Shown here piece after piece: positions 43,745 to 52,283 of a DNA stretch of 64,000 nucleotides (positions are counted from its first letter, which is position 1; every line of letters begins with the position of its first letter). The DNA lies in contig JAHHIG010000003.1 in NCBI GenBank assembly GCA_019358895.1, positions 62,001-126,000 on the forward strand. Direction: 5' to 3'. The position numbers and the translations under genes were made by a program. Under the pieces are notes generated by a model, which was given only the letters and a program-made list of their open reading frames with translations, was not told the origin of the DNA and did not search any database. This DNA comes from Tildeniella nuda ZEHNDER 1965/U140 (GTDB taxonomy: Bacteria > Cyanobacteriota > Cyanobacteriia > Leptolyngbyales > Leptolyngbyaceae).

Positions 43745-44773
43745 ATGAAAGAAGCCACGTTTTCTATCTATATTGCTCGCGGTATTGTGCAATTTGCCGC
43801 CGCAAAGTATGGCGTTGAGGTCGATCGCCTCTGTGCTGCTGCGGGGCTGGAGCCAGACACCCTCAAACTGCCCGATCAGCAAATCACGGGCACCGTGCAA
43901 AGTGCCCTCTGGCGAGAAGCGGTCAGGCTCACAGGCGACGAGAATCTGGGCTTACATCTGGGCGAAGTTTTCAATCTGGCAACCTTCGGCATGGTGGGCT
44001 ATGTGCTGGTCAATTGCCAAACCTTTGAGGAGGTGCTGCACAAGCTGTCGCGCTACACCCGGTTGTTTAGTCAGGGCGCACAGATTCACATCTCGGTTTC
44101 AGAGGGCTTTGTGTTTTGTGACTGCATCATCGTGGAGCATCTCAAAAACTACCTGATGGACACTCCCCAACACGCGATCGAAAGTACGTTTGCCTCCTTG
44201 ATGACCGCCACGATCGCGCTCACGGGCAAACCCCTTCGTCCTCACGCCGTCTGGTTTCAACATGCGCCCCCAGCCGATACCACAGAACATCAGCGCCTCT
44301 TTCAGACGGGGCTTCATTTCTCCATGCCCACCAATCGCATTATTTTCGCGGCTGATCGCCTGCAATGGTCGGTACTCTCCGCGAATGCAACCCTACTCTC
44401 AGTCTTTGAGCAACACGCAGAAGGAATGCTCGCAGCACTGAATCGCGGGGATGATTATACGAAACAGACGGTGCAGGCGATCGCTCAACACTTGAAAGGG
44501 GAACTGCCGACGATTGATGCGATCGCCCACAGTTTAACCATCAGTGTCCGTCAGCTACAGCGAGAGCTACAGACTGAAGGCACAACGTATCAACAGCTAT
44601 TAGATGAAACGCGTCAAGCACTTGCCCAACGCTATTTGAGCAATCCAGCTACTCCCATTCATGATGTGGCGTTTTTGCTGGGCTTCTCGGAACCCAGTGC
44701 GTTTCATCGGGCGTTTAAACGGTGGACAGGACAAACGCCACGAGCCTATCGCTTAGCAGCTGGGAAGGGATGA
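43745..44773 (+). CDS. AraC-family transcriptional regulator
   Basis: 342 residues from the ATG at 43745 (MKEATFSIYIARGIVQFAA). An N-terminal ligand-binding domain of the Arabinose_bd type (about 15-195, GEVFNLATFGMVGYVLVNCQTFEEVLHKLSRYTRLF) is followed by a C-terminal double HTH (IDAIAHSLTISVRQLQRELQTEGTTYQQLL, then PIHDVAFLLGFSEPSAFHRAFKRWTGQTPRAYR). The second HTH matches the AraC signature well. It likely controls the divergent cupin gene and itself. Confidence 0.94.
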   Translation: MKEATFSIYIARGIVQFAAAKYGVEVDRLCAAAGLEPDTLKLPDQQITGTVQSALWREAVRLTGDENLGLHLGEVFNLATFGMVGYVLVNCQTFEEVLHKLSRYTRLFSQGAQIHISVSEGFVFCDCIIVEHLKNYLMDTPQHAIESTFASLMTATIALTGKPLRPHAVWFQHAPPADTTEHQRLFQTGLHFSMPTNRIIFAADRLQWSVLSANATLLSVFEQHAEGMLAALNRGDDYTKQTVQAIAQHLKGELPTIDAIAHSLTISVRQLQRELQTEGTTYQQLLDETRQALAQRYLSNPATPIHDVAFLLGFSEPSAFHRAFKRWTGQTPRAYRLAAGKG

Positions 44774-44843
44774 GGGCGATCGCTCAAACCACCGTCTTTG
44801 TTAGCATAGAGCTACTTCCTCTAAAGTTGATAGCAGTAAGCCT

Positions 44844-45536
44844 GTGACACCCGAAGAGCTAAAACACCAGATAGAACGCCTGAAGCAAAATGATCCTGAC
44901 GAGCGAGAAGATATTCTGTACACATTAGCCAAGGCTGGTAGCGGTGAGGCAATTGAGGCAATGTTGGCAACGTTAGACGAGCTAGAACAAGAACTCTCCC
45001 TTTATGAAGCTGCTGCAATTGTCTTTCAAATCTTGCCGTTACCAGCAATTGGTTTACCACCTTTAATTGCTTATTTGGATAAATCGCCGCTCTCAACTGC
45101 TGGGCGAGAGTGTGCTTATATATTGGGCGACATTGCTTCTTACTATCCCAAATGGCATCAAGGGGAGAACCCTGATTCTCGTATTCTCCCCGCTTTGCTT
45201 CGTGCTGCTGAAACTGCTTTACAAAACCAGAGTTTTCGTGCTTTTGGCATGTGTCTTTATGCCCTTCGAGAGTGCGTCCGGTATGGTTCTATACCTGAAG
45301 CAGAGAGACTGCTAAGATCCGCGCTTCTGTTAATGGATCAAGGGGACACATTGGATGAGATGGGTGAATTGGCTCTTTATCATTTGCTAGAGATCCTTTA
45401 CGTGAATGCCAAAGATAAAGAGGGATTTTTCATAGAATTGAAAGCTATGCTTGCAAAACTACAGTCCGAACACGATTTTGCTGCTTGTCTCGAAGAGTTT
45501 CTAGATAAGAAAAGACAAGGGGATGTGTGGTGGTAA
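44844..45536 (+). CDS. Hypothetical HEAT-like helical protein
   Basis: 230 residues from the GTG at 44844. Regular amphipathic helices in pairs (EDILYTLAKAGSGEAIEAMLATLDE, ECAYILGDIASYY, ILPALLRAAETALQ, LYALRECVRYGSIPEAERLL) suggest a HEAT-like solenoid that may bind proteins. No catalytic motif. It ends DKKRQGDVWW. Single gene. Confidence 0.7.
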   Translation: MTPEELKHQIERLKQNDPDEREDILYTLAKAGSGEAIEAMLATLDELEQELSLYEAAAIVFQILPLPAIGLPPLIAYLDKSPLSTAGRECAYILGDIASYYPKWHQGENPDSRILPALLRAAETALQNQSFRAFGMCLYALRECVRYGSIPEAERLLRSALLLMDQGDTLDEMGELALYHLLEILYVNAKDKEGFFIELKAMLAKLQSEHDFAACLEEFLDKKRQGDVWW

Positions 45537-45559
45537 GTTTATCGAGAATTAGGACTTAC

Positions 45560-45630
45560 GCAAACCTCGGAGGTTTTAACCCAGGACGGATATCGTGACT
45601 CACATAACGGCTTAAACCTCCGAGGTTTAA
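45560..45630. repeat. Two nested palindromes AAACCTCGGAGGTTT / AAACCTCCGAGGTTT
   Basis: The two palindromes (45561-45576 and 45615-45629) are each self-complementary and are also reverse complements of each other, about 35 bp apart. They could form alternative hairpins downstream of the HEAT-like gene. Confidence 0.8.
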
Positions 45631-45640
45631 GCTTTTGTAG

Positions 45641-45708
45641 AATGTGTTAGGCGCTAGCCGTAACGCATCACACCCACAGACGATGCGTTACGCTGCGCTA
45701 ACACATCC
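45641..45708. repeat. Long stem-loop repeat (TGTGTTAG...TAACACA)
   Basis: ATGTGTTAG and GTAACGCATC on the left pair with GATGCGTTAC and CTAACACAT on the right, separated by a loop around CACCCACAGAC. This TGCGTTACGCT-type palindrome is a dispersed intergenic repeat of cyanobacteria. Confidence 0.78.
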
Positions 45709-45837
45709 TACTGGCTGCTAACGACATTCAACAGGCACGACAAGAATACAGCCAAAGTGAGGTTTTAATAGCCGATCGGGTCTTTAGTTGAGCCAATGGA
45801 ATTGTTTCAGGTTCTTTTTTCTAAGCAGGCACAGACT

Positions 45838-46110
45838 TCACAGATGCTTCAGTAGAGCGTCATAGTTACTGTGAGAGCCAATCCAGAACCACACGATTGT
45901 TTCTGTATCTTTCATAACTCCTACTGCCCGCCAGCCAATTCCAGCCCTAACTGAGTAAACAGGCTGTTTCGTCTTGAGCTTCTTGAACTCTAAGCTTGGG
46001 TGATCAGAATTTTGTTGCCAAAGTTTGTAATTTTTCCGTGCGGTCTTTTGAACTCTTTCAGGCAATTTTGCAAAACACTGAATAAACTCATCAGTCAATT
46101 CTGACTTCAT
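45838..46110 (-). CDS. RelE/ParE-superfamily toxin
   Basis: 90 residues: FIQCFAKLPERVQKTARKNYKLWQQNSDHPSLEFKKLKTKQPVYSVRAGIGWRAVGVMKDTETIVWFWIGSHSNYDALL. The arrangement of two helices and a four-strand sheet with YSVRAGIGWRAV and WIGSHSNYD fits the RelE/ParE/HigB fold; members cleave mRNA on ribosomes or poison gyrase. The antitoxin gene overlaps its start as ATGA. Confidence 0.88.
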   Translation of the reverse strand: MKSELTDEFIQCFAKLPERVQKTARKNYKLWQQNSDHPSLEFKKLKTKQPVYSVRAGIGWRAVGVMKDTETIVWFWIGSHSNYDALLKHL

Positions 46111-46328
46111 AGTTCATCAAAACCCATGATTTTGGTCTTCCCTTGTAATGAGTTATTTAGCGCTTGAGCGGCTAGATCATCAAGTAAAGAGTTTTGTGGT
46201 TCAGTGAATTGCTGTTGCCATTGCAGCTCGTACTCAATATCTTCAATCAACTGTTCGGCAAGCTCATTTTGCAGATGCTCAGGTAAGTTCTGCGCTTTTG
46301 TAAACGCTTCTGTTAATAAATTAGTCAT
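46107..46328 (-). CDS. Antitoxin partner of the RelE/ParE-like toxin
   Basis: 73 residues: MTNLLTEAFTKAQNLPEHLQ, NELAEQLIEDIEYELQWQQQF and LAAQALNNSLQGKTKIMGFDEL. The LPxxxQxxLAxxLIExIExE pattern is typical of small antitoxins that precede RelE/ParE toxins in cyanobacteria. It overlaps the toxin gene by 4 bp (ATGA). Confidence 0.85.
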   Translation of the reverse strand: MTNLLTEAFTKAQNLPEHLQNELAEQLIEDIEYELQWQQQFTEPQNSLLDDLAAQALNNSLQGKTKIMGFDEL

Positions 46329-46499
46329 ATATTGCCCGTACGATCGCCTACATTTCTAAACTGTACCAGCCGCGGAGCGTTGCTGCTAACTAGCTGCTAC
46401 CAGTCATGATGGTTTAGAGACCACGAAAATGACGCTCTCAACAATCAGGCGACTGGCGATAGGTTCAACCACGCTATAACGCTCCAGGCTGATATGACG

Positions 46500-47798
46500 C
46501 TAACTCGGCACAAAGAGATTTTTCGGCACAGCGGCGTGGCATCCCTGGCGAATATCCACCACCTGCGTCACGCCAAAGTCAACGCCGACTGAAATCATGG
46601 AGTATGCCTCATCGGCACTCATCTTGCGTTTGGTGGTGAGGAAGTCCAGCATCTGATCGGCGGCTTGACGCATTGCCTTGTTCAAGTCCTGGTTGAAGCC
46701 GTGGGTGATCCAGTGCGAATCGGTTTCCAGAATCGGGTTGGTGATGGGGAAATCTTTCAGCACGAAGATCTGGATGTAGGAATTCATCGAGGCTTCGATC
46801 GCCGTGCCCGCCAATTCTGCATCGCCCTGCGCCATGTGACTATCGCCCACAAAGAAATTTGCCCCTTTGTTGAACACGGGATAGTACATCGTCGCGCCTG
46901 CCCCAATGCGCCAGTTGTCGATATTGCCGCCAAAGGGTCCCGGCGGAATGCTGTTGATGCGTCCGCTTTCCTGGGGTGCCACGCCCATTACGCCAAAGTG
47001 GGGACGCAGGGGAATCGACACCTTCATCTTGATTTTCTCCCGTGATGCGGGGTCGGGAGCGGTCACAAACCCCGGTTTATCGTACTTGGGTCGCCCTTTA
47101 AAGTCGTAAGCAAAGGCGGGATAGGCGAGTGCCGCTTCCATGTCGATTTTGTAGATGGTGATGCGCTCTTTTTTGAAGGCATCGTAGAGGTAGCCCCAGT
47201 GTGCGGCAATGTTACTGCCATACTTAAGCCGGGGTTCCGTTTTGAGAATGCGTACCATGAGCGTGTCGCCCGGTTCGGCTCCGCGCACCGCGATCGGTCC
47301 CGTCATGATGTGAACACCGGGACCGCGATCGGTCACCTTATCGTAGACCGCCTTCACACCTGCATCCATCAACAAATCGGGAGCATCGCCTGCATGATGC
47401 GTCAGCGCTTCAATGTAAACAATATCGCCCGGATCAACGGTCATCACGGGAGGCTGCGTTTTGTCGAAATAGCCCCAAAAACAGGTTTCGGGCGTGGCTT
47501 TCAGGACGTGAATCTTTTTCGCATCCCGGATCATGTCTGCTGCCATGAGGGTTTCAGACTTCGCCTCAGCTTTATCACCTCGTAAAAAGCTGACCGCAAA
47601 GTTTGACCCCAGCGCCGCTGCTGCTCCAGCAGATGCTAGAAAGGCTCGTCGTGACTGCTGTGAAAGATAGGTTGGATGCTTCTTGAGGAACTCTGTTTCC
47701 GTTACATCGGGGGATGGACTACTACGTTCGCTTTCACTGGCGGCATCATGGTCGTGGTGATGCTCGTTATGATCGTGGTGATGGTGCTGCTCAGTCAT
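46500..47798 (-). CDS. Tat-exported acetamidase/formamidase family protein
   Basis: 432 residues. The first 20 residues hold nine or more His plus Asp (HHHHDHNEHHHDHD), then a Tat signal (SRRAFLASAGAAAALGSNFAVSF, 49-71). The mature part has FmdA/AmdA features: DPGDIVYIEALTHHAGDAP, GPGVHIMTGPIAVRGAEPGDTLMVRI, GRINSIPPGPFGGNIDNWRI, and FFVGDSHMAQGDAELAGTAIE. The family hydrolyses formamide or acetamide to ammonia and an acid; the substrate here is unknown. The His-rich tail lies upstream of the twin arginines and would stay in the cytoplasm, perhaps binding Ni or Zn. Confidence 0.9.
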   Translation of the reverse strand: MTEQHHHHDHNEHHHDHDAASESERSSPSPDVTETEFLKKHPTYLSQQSRRAFLASAGAAAALGSNFAVSFLRGDKAEAKSETLMAADMIRDAKKIHVLKATPETCFWGYFDKTQPPVMTVDPGDIVYIEALTHHAGDAPDLLMDAGVKAVYDKVTDRGPGVHIMTGPIAVRGAEPGDTLMVRILKTEPRLKYGSNIAAHWGYLYDAFKKERITIYKIDMEAALAYPAFAYDFKGRPKYDKPGFVTAPDPASREKIKMKVSIPLRPHFGVMGVAPQESGRINSIPPGPFGGNIDNWRIGAGATMYYPVFNKGANFFVGDSHMAQGDAELAGTAIEASMNSYIQIFVLKDFPITNPILETDSHWITHGFNQDLNKAMRQAADQMLDFLTTKRKMSADEAYSMISVGVDFGVTQVVDIRQGCHAAVPKNLFVPS

Positions 47799-48034
47799 GA
47801 ATTGTCTTTACCCTGTGCCAGTTTACTGTGACAGGCAAAATCCTAATGATTGCACAGAGGTTCATTTGTATAGGTCATTACATCGATACGTTACTTAATC
47901 GCTTGAGATATCCTGTTACACATGCCTATCAATGCGTCTACAGTTTGCAAAACCTGCGATCGGTTTCCGTAGTGCAATGTCTGTTAGCCTGAGCAGAAGA
48001 CTGTTAGCCTGGTCAGAAGGCATTAAGCAAAACC

Positions 48035-48817
48035 ATGGAACGCTACTGGAAAGTGTTGCGGTTGTTTTGGGCAACGGCGATCGCGGCAGAACTGGAATAT
48101 CGGCTGAACTTTCTGCTGGCAGCACTCAGCAGTTTAGGTGGGTTAGCAGGCAGTCTGTTTGGGCTATTTCTGTTCTACCGCACAGGCTACTCGTTTCAAA
48201 ACTGGAGTTGGGAGCAGGCGCTCATCGTTTTGGGCATTTTTACCATCCTGCAAGGGTTCTCCAGCACCTTCCTGGCACCCAATTTGAATCGCATCGTGCG
48301 GCACATTCAGCAGGGCACGCTGGATTTTGTGCTGCTGAAGCCCATTAGCTCACAGTTCTGGCTTTCAACACATACCCTTTCGCCGTGGGGCGTACCGGAT
48401 CTGGTATTTGGGCTGGTTGTCGTCGGCTATGCAGGGGCACAGTTGAGGCTACAGGCAAGTGATTATTTGCTGAGTTTGGTGCCGATCGCCTTTGGCTTTT
48501 TGACGCTCTACAGTCTCTGGTTCATCTTGGGTGCAATGAGCATCTGGTTCGTCAAAATTTATAACGTGACGGAAGTCTTACGGGGACTCCTGGAAGCAGG
48601 ACGCTATCCGATGGTGGCATACCCAACGGCGTACCGTTTCTTCTTTACTTTCGTGGTTCCCGTCGCCTTTTTAACCACCGTTCCCGCAGAAGTGATTCTT
48701 GGTCGTGGTGAATGGGGTTGGACAGTGGCAGCAGGATTGTTGGCGATCGCGCTCCTCTTCGCATCGGCTGCCTTTTGGCGGTTTGCGCTGCGCTTTTATA
48801 CGAGTGCGTCGAGCTAG
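48035..48817 (+). CDS. ABC-2 type transporter permease
   Basis: 260 residues and six hydrophobic segments. AELEYRLNFLLAALSSLGGLAGSLFGLFLFYRTGY and NRIVRHIQQGTLDFVLLKPISSQFWLS are typical of the ABC-2 permease family PF06182. FFFTFVVPVAFLTTVPAEVILGR is a conserved late segment. The ATPase and second permease subunits are not adjacent in this window. Often two such permeases and one ATPase export lipids or glycans. Confidence 0.9.
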   Translation: MERYWKVLRLFWATAIAAELEYRLNFLLAALSSLGGLAGSLFGLFLFYRTGYSFQNWSWEQALIVLGIFTILQGFSSTFLAPNLNRIVRHIQQGTLDFVLLKPISSQFWLSTHTLSPWGVPDLVFGLVVVGYAGAQLRLQASDYLLSLVPIAFGFLTLYSLWFILGAMSIWFVKIYNVTEVLRGLLEAGRYPMVAYPTAYRFFFTFVVPVAFLTTVPAEVILGRGEWGWTVAAGLLAIALLFASAAFWRFALRFYTSASS

Positions 48818-48983
48818 TTGCTGGTTGTTGGTTGTTAGTTGTTAGTAAAGAGGCAGAAGGCAGGAGGCAGGAGGCTAAAACTCAAAACTCTCTAGCGAAC
48901 AGCGCTATTCAAAACTCAAAACTCCCTTCGGCTTGAGCTCAGGTCGAAAGCAAAACTCAAAACTTTCCCCTACCCCTTACTCC

Positions 48984-49604
48984 TCACTCCTCACTCCTCA
49001 CTAAACCTGTCAGGTCTTGAGGTGTGTTGCAGTTGAAGAGCATGTGATGGTCGTCGATTGGGAGTTCTTTCACTGATTCTTGCGCCAGCCAACGTTGAAA
49101 GGAACGATCGCCCCGCTCGATCGCTGCCTGCAACCTGGACAAACAACTGGTTCGATAGAAGCCACAGAGTGGTTCCCAGCCTTTTTGAGTGCGGGGAAGA
49201 AGGGCGATCGCATCGCCTACGTGCTCCAGTTTGTTGACCCAATGTTGCAACGTTTCACCTGAGAGACAAGGCATATCACACGCCAGCAGCAACACCCAAC
49301 AGGTTTGTACAGTCTCTCGTTGCAAATGCTCTAATGCTTGAGCAAAGCCGATTAGTGGTCCATGCGACTTGGTTTCACCGAGGAGTGCATACTCTTGAAT
49401 GAGATGACAGTGCAGCGGCAACAGCGATCGATACTGTTCTGGACGAAAAGTGATGACATAGACGATCGGTGTACATCGCAACGCCACATCGCAAACTCGC
49501 CGGAGTAGCGGCACCCCCTCGATCGCAATCAAGGCTTTGTCCCGTCCCATGCGCCTGCTCTGCCCACCAGCAAGAACGATCGCGGCTAATGATGGCGTTG
49601 GCAT
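48984..49604 (-). CDS. mobA: Molybdenum cofactor guanylyltransferase
   Basis: 206 residues. LAAIVLAGGQSRRMGRDKALIAIEGVPLL is the GTP/molybdopterin-binding signature; LLLACDMPCLSGETL contains the conserved Asp that binds Mg. MobA attaches GMP to the molybdenum cofactor to make the dinucleotide form used by nitrate reductase and similar enzymes. Other moa or mob genes are not near. The C-terminus abuts a GAGT/CTCC heptamer patch. Confidence 0.93.
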   Translation of the reverse strand: MPTPSLAAIVLAGGQSRRMGRDKALIAIEGVPLLRRVCDVALRCTPIVYVITFRPEQYRSLLPLHCHLIQEYALLGETKSHGPLIGFAQALEHLQRETVQTCWVLLLACDMPCLSGETLQHWVNKLEHVGDAIALLPRTQKGWEPLCGFYRTSCLSRLQAAIERGDRSFQRWLAQESVKELPIDDHHMLFNCNTPQDLTGLVRSEE

Positions 49605-49631
49605 ACTTTAGTAACGTTGAGAACCTGGATT

Positions 49632-49740
<109 letters not shown>

Positions 49741-49752
49741 AGTAAGCTCTTT

Positions 49753-50970
49753 CTACTTACAGTCTTGTTCAGTCTCATCCTGCTTAAACGGCAAGCCCTG
49801 GTTGATGGCATCCATTTCGCGCTGTTCCATTTCATTCACCTGACCAATGTAGGAACGAAACACTTGCATCAGTCGGGGATCGTAGAAGCGATGAAGCGAA
49901 TGATTGGGAGTTGCTGGAAAGCCACGTCGTTTTTTGTGTCGTCCACCCGCACCAGGGTCGAAGGTTTTAATGCCTTTGGTAATTGCCCACTCGATCGGCG
50001 TGTAGTAGCAAGCATCAAAGTGGAGACAGTCAATATCCTGGAACGATCCCCAGTAGCGCCCGTAGAGGTTGGTGCCTTTTGTGAGGCAGAAAGACATCCC
50101 GATCGGTTGTGGACTCTTCTCTTCATAGGCGGCGACAAAGACCACGCGATCGCGATAGTTGGGATAGAGTTGCTCAAAAAATGCAGGCGTTAAATATTTG
50201 CTGCCCCACCAGCCAAACTTGTCGCAGGTATCGCTGTAAAAGCTGTACATCAACGGGAATAAGGATTGCGGGATGTCGTCACCTGTCAGTGTGCGGATAG
50301 TTAATCCTGCTTTTTCGACGGCTTTACGTTCGCGCTTGATGTTGCGGCGTTGATTCGCGTTAAAGGCACCTAAATAATCATCAAACGTCTGGTAATCCTG
50401 GTTTTGCCAGATAAAGCTGTGGTGTAGCCAACTGAGAAAGCCGTGACGCTCCATTGTTAAGCGCCATTCTGGGTCGGCATACAGAAAATTGCAGCCCGAA
50501 ATGTTGTTACGAACGCAAAACTGGTCGATCGCGCTCACCATCAGCTCGGTTAGCGCCTCCTCGTCCTCTCCCGGTGCGATCAAAAAACGGTAGCCTTCTG
50601 CGGGCGTAAAGGGCGACATACCCAACAGTTTGGGGTAATACTCGATACCCATACGGGTTGCCACATCTGCCCATTGGTGGTCGAACACGAACTCGCCGTA
50701 GCTGTGACCTTTCACATACAGCGGTGCAGCGGCAATCAGGCTAAGTTGGCGATGCCCCTCCAACGAATGCTCGCGCCAGACGGTAAGGTGGTTGGGCAAC
50801 CAGCCAGACTCAGCGGTAGTGCTACCCGATGTTTCCATATTGTGCAGCCACTCCCACTCAAAGAAGGGGGTTTGCAGCGGCATTGCGAGTGCATCCCACT
50901 CTGCTTGGGGAACGTCGTCAAGGGAGTTGATCCAGGCGATCGAGTAGCGAGGCTTCAGTGGTTCCACCAT
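49753..50970 (-). CDS. FemAB/GNAT-like acyltransferase (PF04339 type)
   Basis: 405 residues. Two GNAT-like halves: early WDALAMPLQTPFFEWEWLHNME and later FNANQRRNIKRERKAVEKAGLTI, GMSFCLTKGTNLYGRYWGSF, LHFDACYYTPIEWAI and FDPGAGGRHKKRRGFPA. The RNIKRERK and PGAGGRHKxxRGF motifs are signatures of the PF04339 family, annotated as peptidogalycan biosynthesis or N-acetyltransferase proteins. The substrate is unverified. Confidence 0.9.
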   Translation of the reverse strand: MVEPLKPRYSIAWINSLDDVPQAEWDALAMPLQTPFFEWEWLHNMETSGSTTAESGWLPNHLTVWREHSLEGHRQLSLIAAAPLYVKGHSYGEFVFDHQWADVATRMGIEYYPKLLGMSPFTPAEGYRFLIAPGEDEEALTELMVSAIDQFCVRNNISGCNFLYADPEWRLTMERHGFLSWLHHSFIWQNQDYQTFDDYLGAFNANQRRNIKRERKAVEKAGLTIRTLTGDDIPQSLFPLMYSFYSDTCDKFGWWGSKYLTPAFFEQLYPNYRDRVVFVAAYEEKSPQPIGMSFCLTKGTNLYGRYWGSFQDIDCLHFDACYYTPIEWAITKGIKTFDPGAGGRHKKRRGFPATPNHSLHRFYDPRLMQVFRSYIGQVNEMEQREMDAINQGLPFKQDETEQDCK

Positions 50971-51099
50971 ACGAGGGCTTGAAGGACTTCATACAGCGTA
51001 ATACATTGGCGAATGAGTGAGGCAGAAGGCAGAAGGCAACACTTTAGGTTCCACTCTCCGACCTCTAAGCGTTCCCTTCTAAGCCTTGAGCATGACACT

Positions 51100-51296
51100 C
51101 CGAGTTCAGACCTCGACACTCCGAGTTCCAAGCTCCACCTTCCGAGTTCAGACCTCGACACTCCGAGTTCCAAGCTCCACCTTCCGAGTTCCAAGCTCCA
51201 CCTTCCGAGTTCTAAGCTCGACCTTCCGAGTTCAGACCTCCACCTTCCGAGTTCAGACCTCCACCTTCCGAGTTCTAAGCTCGACACTCCGAGTTC
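51100..51296. repeat. 21-bp tandem repeat (CCGAGTTCAGACCTCGACACT type), 9.4 copies
   Basis: Nine full units and part of a tenth, of two alternating forms (CAGACCTCGACACT and CAAGCTCCACCTT endings), lie between the FemAB-like and RibD-like genes. Same period as the 25136 array but a different sequence. Frames reading STLRVPS or LEVGRW are repeat artefacts. Confidence 0.93.
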
Positions 51297-51392
51297 ACCC
51301 CACACCCCACACCCCACACCCCACACCCCACACCCCACACCCCACACCCCACACCCCACACCCCACACCCCACACCCCACACCCCACACCCC
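51297..51392. repeat. Heptamer tandem repeat (ACCCCAC), about 14 copies
   Basis: A pure array of 7-bp ACCCCAC units joined directly to the 21-bp array, ending at the stop codon region of the RibD-like gene. Complementary units occur inside the TIR-STAND gene at 24254. Confidence 0.95.
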
Positions 51393-52115
51393 TCACCCCT
51401 TTTTCACCTTGTAGTGCAAAAACACTTCATCGCTGATCGATCGCACCTCCAAAAGCTGCAAGCGGGGTGCTAGTGCTGCCATAATCCCAGCGCCATCAAC
51501 AGGCGTAGGCGCATCCACTCCACCTAAAAGCAGTGGGCAAACCGTTAGCCACAGTTCATCCACTAAGTTTGCCTCCAGCAAGGATGCTACGAGTGCGCCA
51601 CCACCCAGCACCGCAAGGTGTTTTAGCCCAGATGCCCAAAGTTGCTCAAACGCTGCTTGCCAAGCAATTTCGCCAGTGGCTGTCTCGACAACAAAAATTC
51701 GCTCAAACGCTTCTCCTTCCTGCCATTGCCGTGAACCGATCGTGGTTGTCAGCAGCCAACGCGGTACGGGCTGCTGGAAAAAGGAAAGTTGGGGATTAAT
51801 GACTGCCGATCGCGAACACACAATCTGCACAGGCTGTAGCGCTTTGTCTCGCTGCTGGCGCTGCACCAACCATTCTGGTTGCACTACCCGCAACGTTGTA
51901 CCATATGCTCTCAACGTACCTGCGCCAAGCAGCACACCGTCTGCCTTTGCGACCTGTTGCTCTAAATGGGCTTTGTCGAGGGCAGACCCAAAGCGCGCAG
52001 CCGCGCGGCTGCGATCGGCAATTTTGCCATCAGCACTCATGGCGAGGATCACCGTTGTGGTCGGGCGATCGCCCCGTTCATCTGCCTCAGCTTTGATATT
52101 TAAATCCGCTTCCAA
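51393..52115 (-). CDS. RibD C-terminal domain (pyrimidine reductase) protein
   Basis: 240 residues: TTTVILAMSADGKIADRSRAAARFGSALDKAHLEQQVAKADGVLLGAGTLRAYGTTL, then LAVLGGGALVASLLEANLVDELWLTVCPLLLGG. This matches the DHFR-like reductase domain of RibD/RibG (NADPH-dependent reduction of the ribosyl side chain in riboflavin synthesis). No deaminase domain is fused. Whether it acts in riboflavin synthesis or on another substrate is open. Its end runs up to the ACCCCAC array. Confidence 0.9.
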   Translation of the reverse strand: MEADLNIKAEADERGDRPTTTVILAMSADGKIADRSRAAARFGSALDKAHLEQQVAKADGVLLGAGTLRAYGTTLRVVQPEWLVQRQQRDKALQPVQIVCSRSAVINPQLSFFQQPVPRWLLTTTIGSRQWQEGEAFERIFVVETATGEIAWQAAFEQLWASGLKHLAVLGGGALVASLLEANLVDELWLTVCPLLLGGVDAPTPVDGAGIMAALAPRLQLLEVRSISDEVFLHYKVKKG

Positions 52116-52283
52116 CTGGAATAATCGGTGTAACCGTTGTAATAATTGTGGATAGTTCTTCTTTAACCGCAGCTTAGCTGCATCACTAGCGACCGTGGCG
52201 CACGTGGATGGGTGTGAAAGAGCAGAGCAGTCTCTCGTTGATCGTGGTTGCTATTGGGTATCGCACTTCAGTTTAAACGTCCT

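Noticed and set aside
51013-51436. Long low-complexity frames (STLRVPS, GVGCGVW)
   Set aside because: They translate the 21-bp and ACCCCAC arrays and have no ribosome binding site or non-repeat part.
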